From positions 1 through 61,819 of the forward strand of contig JADLCT010000091.1 of NCBI GenBank assembly GCA_020847045.1: a stretch of DNA of 61,819 nucleotides, in the 5' to 3' direction. Of this stretch, positions 1-7,842 are shown piece after piece. A model generated the notes under the pieces. That model had not been told where the DNA came from. It searched no databases and saw nothing but the letters and a program-made list of their open reading frames with translations. Both the position numbers and the translations under genes were made by a program. The stretch is from Bryobacterales bacterium. GTDB taxonomy: Bacteria > Acidobacteriota > Terriglobia > Bryobacterales > Bryobacteraceae. Each line of letters starts with the position of its first letter. Positions within the stretch are counted from its first letter, which is position 1.

Positions 1-276
1 AAACCGGTTCGTCTGTTCCCCATGACCCACCAGGGGCAGCATCATCGCCACGGGAAGGTGCTTGCGGTCGCACACGACCAGCGCCGCCCTGGCCGCGGCC
101 AGTTCCGCCAGCACCGATTGCGTGAAGGTGACCTGCCCGTGGCTGCACACAACCGCCGCCAGGTGGGAGAAGGGAATCCGAACCTCGGCGGATCCCTCCA
201 CCTCGATGCGGAGCAGACCCTCGCGGGCGCTGAGGCGCGCCGGGTGCTCGGCGAAATCGAGGACGCGGTTAGTCAT
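1..276 (-). CDS. cas1: Cas1 CRISPR integrase, N-terminal part (runs off left edge)
   Basis: The 92 visible residues, starting MTNRVLDFAEHPARLSAR, match the N-terminal beta-rich domain of type II Cas1, including the LAAVVCSHGQVTFTQ stretch and VVCDRKHLPVAMMLPL. Cas1 with Cas2 inserts new spacers at the leader end of a CRISPR array. The catalytic Glu/His/Asp residues lie in the unseen C-terminal part. The ATG (276-274) sits inside the last codons of cas9, giving an 8-bp overlap, so the two genes are probably translationally coupled. Gene order cas9-cas1 without cas4 or csn2 in view fits type II-C. Cas2 and the array should follow beyond the left edge. Confidence 0.88.
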   Translation of the reverse strand, partial: MTNRVLDFAEHPARLSAREGLLRIEVEGSAEVRIPFSHLAAVVCSHGQVTFTQSVLAELAAARAALVVCDRKHLPVAMMLPLVGHGEQTNRF

Positions 277-3200
277 GGCTGGGCCACACCTCGCCCAGCG
301 GGCCTATGCTCACCTTGCGGGCATTCAGTTTGCGCAGGCCGCTGATGGTGGGTGCGAAGTTAACACGATCTTTTTCCAACCGGGCGTCCGTTTCGGGAGT
401 CAGTGCAATCTGCCCGTTCATCTTGATCTTCTTCACCACCCACAGCCCCTTCCGCTCGCCGCGAAGCTCCAGCACATCGTTCTTGCACAGGCTGAACAGG
501 AACCCCTTGCCGTCCTCGTCGTTCCGCCGGTTCACAACGGGCTGGCCCGTGCGAATGCGCTGCAGAGCCTCGCTCATGGGAACCACTTCGCCTTCCCAGA
601 TGCGGTTCTTTCCCTTGGCCGTTTCGAACACCGCGACGTGATGCGTCTCGCCGCCTTCGGCGTACCGCGCCTTCCAGCCACGCCCCACCTGCTTCACCGA
701 GCGGTTCAGATCGATGCGGACGCTTTTGATCTTCACCGGCGCACCGTTCGCATTGGGAAGCACCGGCCAGTTGTTCTCGAGTTTGGCCGCGTCGCCGCCC
801 GCCGCCGCAAGCGCGGCCTGCACGGCCTTCCGCACGCCCTCGTCCACGATCTTTTCCTCGTCGCCGGGTTTCAGCAGGTGCACGGGCTTTCTGGTGCGTA
901 CGATGTCCCCTCCGGTGTCGGTCTTCCCGACGACGCCGTACAGCGTCTCCTTGTGAAGCGCCCCGGTCACGCGGTGGTCGGTGCGGTGGCTGACGTGCAT
1001 CGCCTTGATGGCCGCCTCCACGTCTTCCTTGAAGCCAACCCAGGGCGGCGGCAGGCTGGCGTAGCGGCGCTTGCGCTCCTGCCAGCTCGCTTCGGCGGCG
1101 CTGCTGAGCAGGGTCATCCACTTTTGCCGGAACACGGCGGCCACAACCGCGTCGATGGCGTGGTGCCGGTGATCGTTCCTTGATTTGCTGCCGTCGCTCG
1201 ACAGAATCGAGTTCAGGTTCCAGAGGCCGCGCAGATCGGCCGTCAGTTGTCCGGTGAGGTTGAAGATCTTCTGCCGTCCCTCCGCGTTGCGGCCGCCATA
1301 GAGCAGGGCGAGATAGTCGCCGGCCACGCGGGAGGTGTAGCGCGTGTCGTTGAGCTGGCGCTGGGTGAACTCTTCCAGCAGTGTGTCGGTGGACTCCATG
1401 AGAAAGCGCTTCAGCTTTCGGCGGCCCGGTTCGCCCGCGAAGGCCCTGACGCGCTCCAGAATCTCGTCGTAGCGGGCGGAGTTGGCGCCGTAGGCTTCAA
1501 AGGGCGTCCGGTTTCCCTTTTCCCGGTTGGCTTCCACCGTGGCCAGCGTGAGGTTGTGGAAGGAGTCGTCCAGGCACCTGCTGCGCGGGATGATGTGCTC
1601 CACCTGCGCCCGCGCGCCGTCGTTGAACAGGGAGGCGAAGCTGCCGAGCGATTGCCCGGTGTAGGGGCAGTGGCCGTTGCACTCCTCGAACAGGAGCCCC
1701 TTTTCGATCATCGACCGGCCTATGCGCGCGGCATCGATGCCCAGCTCCGTGGCAATGCGCGTCCGTATGCGCCCGCGCAGTCCCTTCTGCTTCTGGTTCC
1801 GGTCGTTTTCCTCGGCGCGCTGCTTGCGGTTCTTCTTGAGGTCGCGCGCCAGCTCGATGTGAATTTGGCGCGGCTTGCCCCACTGCCGGATGACCGCGTT
1901 CACCACCTTTCGCAGCTCCGTCAGGGCGCGGATGACGGCCGGGTTGCGCACGTCCACCCCGTGCGGAACGCAGTCCGCCACGGGAGGAAGCTCATCGTGG
2001 ACCGGCGTCCGCCGCACAATGTCGAACCCGGCCGTCTTCCGGGCCTCCTGAACGGAAAGGCCCTGTTCGAGCAGGGGAATCACGGCGCGCATCGCCTTGA
2101 GCGACAGCGAACAGTAGCCCGCCGGCAGCGTCACCTTGGCGGCGAATGTTTCCGCCGCTTCCCGGCTCATGCCCCACTCCTCCACAAGCAGCCCGGCGAG
2201 CGCCTCGTCGTTGCTGGCCGTGGCGGTTTGCAGCAGAAGCCTGTGGCGCTCCTCGCCGTTGAGGCGTTCCCAGAGCCCCGACGAGTGCTCGGCCATCCGC
2301 GCCTGCACGCCGTTGCCCTTGAACCGGGTCTCCTTGCCCTCTTCAATACTGAAGCTCCATTCGCGCGGAATGCCCAGCAGCTTGCGGGCGGCCTTGAAGG
2401 TGAGTTCACTGCGCCGTTCGAGCTCCTCGATGAGCGCGGTGCGTTGCAGGCCGGTCAGCGCGGTTTCACGTCCGGTTACATCGCGCACGCGCACGTGCGC
2501 CACGTTTTGCAGCAGCCGGAACCGTTGAAACTCCATGCTCCAGGCCGGGGCGCGCTTCTCCTCGGGGATCCATTCGCACTGGCCGATTTCGTCCTCCTTG
2601 CTTTGCAAGGGCCTCTGATCGAACATGAGGGCTTCGAGGCTGGCGCGGAGGCTGCCGGTAAGGGCTGCGTGATGGGGTTGCTGCGCTTCCCAGATCCGTG
2701 CGAACTCGTGCCGGTACATCGAACGGTGGGTGTACCGGTTCCTGATGCGGGCCTCGTGCGGGTCGCAGGCGGCGAAATATTCGCCGAGTGTCCGCTTGCC
2801 CTCCAGCCTGGACCGGAGTTCCGCGATGCCCGCATACACCTTGCCGCGCTCCTCGTCGTCCTTGGCCAGCGCCTTGGCGTTGCTCTGGAAACCTCTCCGC
2901 TGATTCAGGTGGTAGAGCGCGCGGCCCAACTCGTAGGCCTCCAACGTGTGATCCAACGCCCGCGCCCGCAGCAGGTAAGGGAGCTGATCCACGTTGGTTT
3001 CGGTGCTGTACTTCGCGCGAAGGGCTCCATCGAGGCCGTTGAGCGCCGTCTGAATCGAGCGCGCCTGCGGCTGTACGCCCGTTTCAGGAAGCGCGGGCAG
3101 AAGCCCGGCTTCGGCCAGCAGACGATACAGCCGGCGCGCGCGGTCCCGCCGCCGCCGTGTCCCGCGGCGCTGCAATCTGGCCGTGCGCCGTTGCACGGCG

Positions 3201-3358
3201 CGGGATTCCTCCTGGCCGCGTTCCAGATTGCCCTCCATGCCGGCTTCGAAGATGCGTACTCCCGCTCCCAGCAGGCGGTCCTCGTCATCTCCCCGGACCG
3301 CCACCGCGGCCCAGCCGAGCGAACGCGCTCCAAGATCCAGTCCGAGTATGTACTCCAT
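269..3358 (-). CDS. cas9: Cas9 RNA-guided endonuclease, compact type II-C form
   Basis: The protein has 1029 residues, in the size range of small II-C Cas9 proteins. RuvC-I is at residues 3-16 (ILGLDLG, catalytic D8). An Arg-rich bridge helix spans about 50-78, followed by the recognition lobe. RuvC-II is near 498-506 (IHIELARD, E502). The HNH domain spans about 555-620, with CPYTG at 564-568, E587-H588 and N611. RuvC-III is near 728-740 (NDHRHHAIDAVVA, H733 and D736). The HNH acidic residue is Glu rather than Asp; catalytic H588 is intact. The C-terminal 250 residues would be the PAM-interacting region. I start at the ATG ending at 3358 because the RuvC motif begins right there; a longer upstream reading adds 49 unlike residues. 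All nuclease residues are present, so it is probably active. Confidence 0.95.
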   Translation of the reverse strand: MEYILGLDLGARSLGWAAVAVRGDDEDRLLGAGVRIFEAGMEGNLERGQEESRAVQRRTARLQRRGTRRRRDRARRLYRLLAEAGLLPALPETGVQPQARSIQTALNGLDGALRAKYSTETNVDQLPYLLRARALDHTLEAYELGRALYHLNQRRGFQSNAKALAKDDEERGKVYAGIAELRSRLEGKRTLGEYFAACDPHEARIRNRYTHRSMYRHEFARIWEAQQPHHAALTGSLRASLEALMFDQRPLQSKEDEIGQCEWIPEEKRAPAWSMEFQRFRLLQNVAHVRVRDVTGRETALTGLQRTALIEELERRSELTFKAARKLLGIPREWSFSIEEGKETRFKGNGVQARMAEHSSGLWERLNGEERHRLLLQTATASNDEALAGLLVEEWGMSREAAETFAAKVTLPAGYCSLSLKAMRAVIPLLEQGLSVQEARKTAGFDIVRRTPVHDELPPVADCVPHGVDVRNPAVIRALTELRKVVNAVIRQWGKPRQIHIELARDLKKNRKQRAEENDRNQKQKGLRGRIRTRIATELGIDAARIGRSMIEKGLLFEECNGHCPYTGQSLGSFASLFNDGARAQVEHIIPRSRCLDDSFHNLTLATVEANREKGNRTPFEAYGANSARYDEILERVRAFAGEPGRRKLKRFLMESTDTLLEEFTQRQLNDTRYTSRVAGDYLALLYGGRNAEGRQKIFNLTGQLTADLRGLWNLNSILSSDGSKSRNDHRHHAIDAVVAAVFRQKWMTLLSSAAEASWQERKRRYASLPPPWVGFKEDVEAAIKAMHVSHRTDHRVTGALHKETLYGVVGKTDTGGDIVRTRKPVHLLKPGDEEKIVDEGVRKAVQAALAAAGGDAAKLENNWPVLPNANGAPVKIKSVRIDLNRSVKQVGRGWKARYAEGGETHHVAVFETAKGKNRIWEGEVVPMSEALQRIRTGQPVVNRRNDEDGKGFLFSLCKNDVLELRGERKGLWVVKKIKMNGQIALTPETDARLEKDRVNFAPTISGLRKLNARKVSIGPLGEVWPSHD

Positions 3359-3363
3359 GAGGC

Positions 3364-3393
3364 TTGCTTTCCCTTCGAGTATGAAGTTATACT
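3364..3393 (+). promoter_or_regulatory. Possible sigma70-type promoter for a divergent RNA
   Basis: TTGCTT (3364-3369) and TATACT (3388-3393) are separated by 18 bp on the plus strand, just upstream of the cas9 start. Transcription from here would begin near 3400 and run away from cas9 into the segment proposed as tracrRNA. The -35 box is imperfect. The region also has to carry the cas9 promoter on the other strand. Confidence 0.4.
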
Positions 3394-3399
3394 CCGGAT

Positions 3400-3521
3400 A
3401 GTGTATCGAAGCCGGGATTCTCGCTCGTCTTAGTAAGCTCAGAAGACGTGAGTTTTCTGTGTTCGCAAGGTTTGCCACCCGATGGCACCCTATGTAAGGG
3501 CCCACCTAGAGTGGGCCCTTT
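3400..3521 (+). ncRNA. Candidate tracrRNA, divergent from cas9
   Basis: Type II systems need a trans-activating RNA, usually encoded beside cas9. This 200-bp gap holds no ORF but carries the expected layout on the plus strand: a promoter-like element (3364-3393), a 5' segment (about 3400-3448) that could serve as anti-repeat, a small stem TGCCA/TGGCA (3473-3477 with 3483-3487) resembling a nexus-type hairpin, and a perfect 10-bp terminal stem (3496-3520). The predicted length of about 120 nt is typical. CGTCTT (3426-3431) can also pair with AAGACG (3443-3448). The repeat is outside the window, so anti-repeat pairing cannot be tested. The whole segment might instead be the cas9 leader plus a yajQ terminator. 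Confidence 0.45.
3496..3520. terminator. Strong hairpin between yajQ and cas9
   Basis: AAGGGCCCAC and GTGGGCCCTT form a perfect 10-bp stem around the loop CTAGA. On the plus strand it is followed only by TCCC, so the U-tract is weak; on the minus strand there is no T-run at all. It could end the proposed tracrRNA (plus) or yajQ (minus, about 40 bases after its stop). Confidence 0.6.
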
Positions 3522-3559
3522 CCCATTGCGGGGGTAAGCGCTGGGTGTGAATTAGGCCG

Positions 3560-4060
3560 CTAGTTACTGCGGTAGTTGGTGAACTGCGTGTCGATGCCGA
3601 AGTCGTGGCCGCGCAGCGCGGAGATGACGTCCTGCAGCGTGTCGCGGTCTTTGCCGGAGACGCGCACGAGGTCGCCATTGATGGCGGCCTGCACCTTCTT
3701 CTTCGTGTCCTTGATGAACTTGACGATCTCGCGCGCCTTCTCGATGGGGATGCCCACCTGAAGGGAAACCTCCTGGCGCACGGTGCTGGAGGCGGCGGGC
3801 TCCACCTTACCGTACGTGAAGGCTTTCAGCGGCACCTTGCGCTTCACCAGTTTGCCCTGCAGCACCTCGGTGACGGCGGTCAGCTTGAACTCGTCGGCGC
3901 TGGTCAGCACCAGTTTCTTGTCCTTCTCGTTCAGCTCGATGTTACTCTTGGAGTCCTTCAGGTCGTAACGCTGCTGTATCTCCTTGAGGGCCTGCTGCAC
4001 GGCATTGAGCACCTCGGGCATGGAGATCTCGGAGACGATGTCAAAACTGTTGTCGGGCAT
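3560..4060 (-). CDS. yajQ: YajQ/DUF520 family cyclic-di-nucleotide-binding protein
   Basis: This 166-residue protein matches the YajQ family along its whole length: N-terminal MPDNSFDIVSEI, central SNIELNEKDKKLVLTSADEFKL and C-terminal DTLQDVISALRGHDFGIDTQFTNYR. The family has two ferredoxin-like folds; some members bind nucleic acid, and the Xanthomonas member binds c-di-GMP and acts as a regulator. No signal peptide is present, so it is cytosolic. It is the last gene of a minus-strand run, 23 bp after the receiver gene. No strong Shine-Dalgarno precedes the ATG. Confidence 0.93.
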   Translation of the reverse strand: MPDNSFDIVSEISMPEVLNAVQQALKEIQQRYDLKDSKSNIELNEKDKKLVLTSADEFKLTAVTEVLQGKLVKRKVPLKAFTYGKVEPAASSTVRQEVSLQVGIPIEKAREIVKFIKDTKKKVQAAINGDLVRVSGKDRDTLQDVISALRGHDFGIDTQFTNYRSN

Positions 4061-4083
4061 AGTTGTCTGTTGGAAGCAACGGG

Positions 4084-4677
4084 CTAGTGGCCCAGCGCCA
4101 CGAGCACGCGCTCGGTGATCTCCTCGATCATAGCCGGAAGCGAGGCGTCCAGCGCAAGCGTAATGGCGGCGCGGACGCGTTCGGGGTCCGGACGCATGTG
4201 CACGGGATCCACCACGCGCACAACCTTCTCTCCGCCTTCGGCCTCGCCGGTTTCCGGCGCCGCGCCGTCGGCCACGTCGTCGCCGAACAGCCCGCGCGAA
4301 TACCGGGCCGCCTCCACCATGGGACGGATCATTTCCACCACGGCGCTCGCCTCGAACGGTTTCTTCAGAATGCCGTCGCAGCCGGCGCGCCGCGCTTCCT
4401 CCTCATCGAACGGTTCCAGCATCCCGGCCGTCAGCACCACGCGCGTATGTTTCAAAGATGCGTCCTGCTTCACGGCCCGGCACAGTTCGAAGCCCGAGAT
4501 GCCGGGCAGATAGGCGTCGGCCAGCACAACGTCGGGCGCACCGGAGGTCAACTGATGGAACGCGCCCGCTCCATCCACGGCGGTCAGCAGCTCGAAGCCC
4601 TCTTCGCGCAAAATCCGTTCGCCCATGCGCTGCGCATGGGGGGAATCATCGGCGAGGAGAATGCGTCCAAGCGGCAT
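4084..4677 (-). CDS. Response regulator (receiver domain plus uncharacterised tail)
   Basis: Residues 4-115 form a canonical CheY-type receiver, with acidic pair D10-D11, phospho-acceptor D54 in LADAYLPG, switch T83 and K106 in KKPF. A linker of about 35 residues and a short C-terminal helical segment (about 155-197, with VRAAITLALDASLPAMIEEI) follow. There is no DNA-binding or enzymatic output domain, so signalling probably goes through protein contact. The gene lies 6 bp after bamD and 23 bp before yajQ, suggesting cotranscription. No cognate kinase gene is adjacent. Confidence 0.88.
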   Translation of the reverse strand: MPLGRILLADDSPHAQRMGERILREEGFELLTAVDGAGAFHQLTSGAPDVVLADAYLPGISGFELCRAVKQDASLKHTRVVLTAGMLEPFDEEEARRAGCDGILKKPFEASAVVEMIRPMVEAARYSRGLFGDDVADGAAPETGEAEGGEKVVRVVDPVHMRPDPERVRAAITLALDASLPAMIEEITERVLVALGH

Positions 4678-4683
4678 GGGCCG

Positions 4684-5826
4684 TTACTTTTTCTTTCCTT
4701 CCTTCTTTTGCTGCTGCTGATTTTTCAGCCGCGCGTCGTCCTTGGTGTCGAGCGCGCTGTTGGGACCCACCGTGGTGACGCCGACGTCGGTGGTGGTGGG
4801 CTGCGCGGCCTGCGCCGCGGCGGCGGCAATCTGCTCCGGCGTGGGCACGCTCACCGGGATGCTGGGCCGCAGTCCGGTGGTGGCCGGATTGCCGCTCTTG
4901 GCCGCCAGGTGCGTGTCGGGCGCCTTGCTGAAGACGCCCCAGAAGCTGCCCATCATGCCGCGCTTCACCGCGTTCTCCTGCTCATACTGCATGCGCGCCA
5001 GCGCCACCGGATCGGGCTCGGGAATCTCAGCCTCGAGCCGCTTCAACTCCTGCTTCGCCTGGTCGGCGCGCGCTGAGAGAGGATACTCCTTGACGAGTTT
5101 CTGGAACGTCGCCACGGTCTGTTCCTTGAAGCGCGGCCCGAGCTTGGAGTAGGACTCGCCGCTCAGCCACAGCGCCTCATCCGCCTGAGAATAGAGCGGA
5201 TAATGCGTGACCATGTTCTCCAAACGGTTTGCGGCCGAAGGGAAGCTGCCCTTCTTGTGATAGAAAGCGCCCACCCGGAATTCTCCCTCGGCGATCACCT
5301 CCTGAATATTGCGCAGCGTTTGCGCCACGCGGGGTGCGAACTTCGAGTTGGGAAACTGAAGCAGCAGGTTGCGGCACTCGTCTTCGGCGCGCACGGCGTG
5401 CGTCTGGTCCCGGTCCGGCTTCTCCATCTGCTTGTAATGGATCATGCAGACCTTTTCCTGCGCCTCGGCCGATTCCTCCATGGTCGGGTAGAAGAGAATG
5501 AAATCCTTGTACTCGGCCTCGGCCTGGGCCAGCGCGTGCGAACCGCCTTCGCGCATCCAGCTATCGGCGATGGCCAGCTTCGCCTTGGCCATGTACTCGC
5601 TGGTGTCGTAGGTGTTCATCAGGGTGTTCAGCGTCAGGCGCGCCACCTCGTAACGGCCCTTCTCGATGTCGCCGACGGCTTTGTCGAACAGCACCTTGTC
5701 GGGCTGTTGGGTATCCTTGCCGATCGGGTTCTCATACTTCTTCTTCCGGAAGCCGCAACCGGCCGTCAGAGCGGCCGCCAGCGCCACCGTCAGGCCCATC
5801 AGGGCCGCCTTGCGAATACAAATCAT
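4684..5826 (-). CDS. bamD: BamD-like outer membrane assembly lipoprotein
   Basis: The 380-residue product starts MICIRKAALMGLTVALAAALTAGC, a lipoprotein signal with lipobox LTAGC. TPR-type repeats of the BamD/YfiO family follow (residues about 45-280: KAVGDIEKGRYEVARLTLNTL, AEYKDFILFYP, VGAFYHKKGSFPSAANR). The tail beyond residue 285 is low-complexity and charged, ending KKEGKKK. BamD is the essential TPR lipoprotein that works with BamA to insert outer-membrane beta-barrels. I use the ATG at 5826 because of its lipobox and TAGGAG upstream; the reading frame stays open another 90 codons. It sits 43 bp after rpe and 6 bp before the receiver gene. Confidence 0.87.
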   Translation of the reverse strand: MICIRKAALMGLTVALAAALTAGCGFRKKKYENPIGKDTQQPDKVLFDKAVGDIEKGRYEVARLTLNTLMNTYDTSEYMAKAKLAIADSWMREGGSHALAQAEAEYKDFILFYPTMEESAEAQEKVCMIHYKQMEKPDRDQTHAVRAEDECRNLLLQFPNSKFAPRVAQTLRNIQEVIAEGEFRVGAFYHKKGSFPSAANRLENMVTHYPLYSQADEALWLSGESYSKLGPRFKEQTVATFQKLVKEYPLSARADQAKQELKRLEAEIPEPDPVALARMQYEQENAVKRGMMGSFWGVFSKAPDTHLAAKSGNPATTGLRPSIPVSVPTPEQIAAAAAQAAQPTTTDVGVTTVGPNSALDTKDDARLKNQQQQKKEGKKK

Positions 5827-5869
5827 CCGAACCACTCCTACCACGAATTCTTCCGCGCCTTGTTCACGA

Positions 5870-6544
5870 TTATGCGCGCAGAGCCGTCGCCTCGCGGGCT
5901 TCAGCCTGCATCTCCTGTATCGCCGCCGCCGGGTCCTTCGCGCCGAACACGCTGGAGCCCACGACGAACCAATCCACTCCGGCGCGCACGCATTCGCCGA
6001 TGTTGCGCGCGCTGATGCCGCCGTCAATTTGAATGGGAAAGCCCAGTCCCCTGCTGCGCCGCTCGCGTTCAAGCGCGCGCACCTTGTCGAGAACACGCCC
6101 GATGAAGTGTTGCCCGCCGAAGCCCGGGTTGACGCTCATCAGCAGCACATAATCCACGATGGGCAGCACCTCGTCCAGCGTGGCAATGGGCGTGGCGGGG
6201 TTCAGCACGACCCCCGCCAAACGTCCCGTGCCTTGAATCAGCCGGATTGTGCGGTCCAGGTGGCGGCAGGCCTCCTGGTGCACGGAAATGGAATCGGCGC
6301 CGGCCTCGGCGAAGGCTTCGATATAGCGGTCCGGTTCCTCGATCATCAGGTGCACGTCGAGCTTGAGAGCGGTCACCTTGCGCAGGCTGGCAACCACGGG
6401 CACGCCAAGCGACAGGTTGGGCACGAAGTGGCCGTCCATCACATCGCAGTGCAGCATGGTGATACCCGTGTCGCGCACGCGCGCCACTTCGGATTGAAGG
6501 TTGGCGAAGTCGGCGGCGAGAAGGGAGGGCAGAATCTCGATCAT
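5870..6544 (-). CDS. rpe: Ribulose-phosphate 3-epimerase
   Basis: This 224-residue TIM-barrel enzyme interconverts ribulose-5-phosphate and xylulose-5-phosphate in the pentose phosphate pathway. Family signatures are all present: ILPSLLAADFANL at the start, HCDVMDGHFVPNL (metal/catalytic Asp), LDVHLMI, MSVNPGFGGQ and the phosphate-binding IDGGI and VGSSVFG segments. The length is normal. It lies 37 bp after rsmB, a pairing often seen in bacteria. Confidence 0.97.
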   Translation of the reverse strand: MIEILPSLLAADFANLQSEVARVRDTGITMLHCDVMDGHFVPNLSLGVPVVASLRKVTALKLDVHLMIEEPDRYIEAFAEAGADSISVHQEACRHLDRTIRLIQGTGRLAGVVLNPATPIATLDEVLPIVDYVLLMSVNPGFGGQHFIGRVLDKVRALERERRSRGLGFPIQIDGGISARNIGECVRAGVDWFVVGSSVFGAKDPAAAIQEMQAEAREATALRA

Positions 6545-6581
6545 GACTGAGGAATCGTGCGCAAAATCAGGGGTTTCGGGA

Positions 6582-7766
6582 CTAAGCCGATGTTATCACA
6601 GCGGCGAAGAAGCCGTCGCCCGTCTCGCGGCCGGGCAGCCGGAGACGCATCTCCTGGCAACGCCACCCCGCCACGCCGCGCAGCGCTTCGTCCACCACCT
6701 CTTCGTTCTCTCTTCTCTCCAGCGAGCAGGTTGAGTACACCGCGCGGCCGCCCGGCTTAAGGCATCGCAGCGCGTTGCGCAGCAACTTCACCTGGCGTTC
6801 ATGCAGATTTTCCAAATCGTGCGGTTGGATGCGCCATTTGATCTCCGGGTTTCGCCCCAGCGTGCCGGTGCCCGAACACGGCGCGTCGACGAGGATACGG
6901 TCGAACGCCGCCTCGCGAAACGGGAGCGGCCGCGTACCGTCGAGCACGAGCGCCGGGATGCCAAGCGCGGCGGCTTCGCTGGCGCGGGCGAGCGTGCGGT
7001 CACTGGCGATGGCGTGTATGGGCGTTTCCAGGGCCTGTAATGTCTTGCCGCCGGGAGCCGCGCAGAGATCGAGAAACCACTGGCCGCTGGTGAGCGCAAG
7101 CAAGGGCACAATGCTTTGTGAGCCGATGTCCTGTACGCGGAAGCCTTCCGGCAACGGTCCGCCGGGCCATAAGAAGCAGCCGGCCACCCCGGTGGGGCTG
7201 GCGCCGGCGGGCGGAATGGCGCCCACGGGAACGCGCAAAAATGTTTCGGGCGCCTCCAGCATGGCAAGCGCCGCGCGCCGGGCGTCGCCTTCTCCATACT
7301 GTTGTTCCCAGCGTTGGAGCAGCCAAGGTGGCAGGCACAGCTCCACGGCGCGGCCGGGCCAAGGGACCTGCGCGCGCGTGGCCTTGCGCAGCACCGCGTT
7401 CACCAGCCCGGCGGCCGAGAGCTTGCGGGTGCGGCGGACCAGTTCGACGCTTTCGCCTACGGCGGCGTGCGGCGGAATGCGCTCCAGGTAGCGTAACTGG
7501 TAGAGGCCCATCTGAAGGGCGAGGCGGACCTCGAGATCGAGCCGCGCCGGGTCGCGTCCGGAAAAATGCCCGGTCAGGTGGTCGAGCTGGGGCCGGCGGC
7601 GCAGGACGCCGAGAACCAGTTCGCGCGCCAGGCCCGCGTCGCGGGAATCCAGCGCGGCGGTGTGCTGGTGCAGCAGGTTTGTGGAGTACGCCCCGTCCTC
7701 GACCAGGCGCAGTATGTCGAAGGCCACGCGGCGCGATGGGGACAGTTGCGGCAACCTCACCATCAT
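6582..7766 (-). CDS. rsmB: 16S rRNA (cytosine-C5) methyltransferase RsmB/Sun
   Basis: About 394 residues. The N-terminal 130 residues are a NusB-like RNA-binding domain (RRVAFDILRLVEDGAYSTNLL). The C-terminal domain is SAM-dependent, with motif I FLDLCAAPGGKT, motif IV VDAPCSGTGTLGRNPE and motif VI YSTCSLERRENE; the PCSG and TCS cysteines are the general catalytic pair of RNA m5C methyltransferases. In E. coli the target is C967 of 16S rRNA. Two adjacent ATGs (7766, 7763) are possible starts. An upstream open frame of 78 codons overlaps ttcA and is not used. It heads the run rsmB-rpe-bamD-receiver-yajQ. Confidence 0.93.
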   Translation of the reverse strand: MMVRLPQLSPSRRVAFDILRLVEDGAYSTNLLHQHTAALDSRDAGLARELVLGVLRRRPQLDHLTGHFSGRDPARLDLEVRLALQMGLYQLRYLERIPPHAAVGESVELVRRTRKLSAAGLVNAVLRKATRAQVPWPGRAVELCLPPWLLQRWEQQYGEGDARRAALAMLEAPETFLRVPVGAIPPAGASPTGVAGCFLWPGGPLPEGFRVQDIGSQSIVPLLALTSGQWFLDLCAAPGGKTLQALETPIHAIASDRTLARASEAAALGIPALVLDGTRPLPFREAAFDRILVDAPCSGTGTLGRNPEIKWRIQPHDLENLHERQVKLLRNALRCLKPGGRAVYSTCSLERRENEEVVDEALRGVAGWRCQEMRLRLPGRETGDGFFAAVITSA

Positions 7767-7842
7767 AAAGGTTGGCGGGCAAGCAGAAGGCGGCGGACGC
7801 GGCAGCGCGCGCAGCCGGGGCCGTATCGGCGATAATGTTGTT

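Noticed and set aside
62..1183. 373-codon plus-strand frame across the cas1/cas9 boundary
   Set aside because: Antisense shadow of cas1 and the cas9 C-terminal domain; no recognisable domain or ribosome site.
1247..3433. 728-codon plus-strand open frame opposite cas9
   Set aside because: Mirror frame in GC-rich DNA; residues are Arg/Ala/Leu/Val-rich without motifs, and the cas9 reading carries all family residues.
1..3559. CRISPR repeat array near cas9
   Set aside because: No direct repeats of 24-40 bp with regular spacing were seen in this part; the array must be outside the window.
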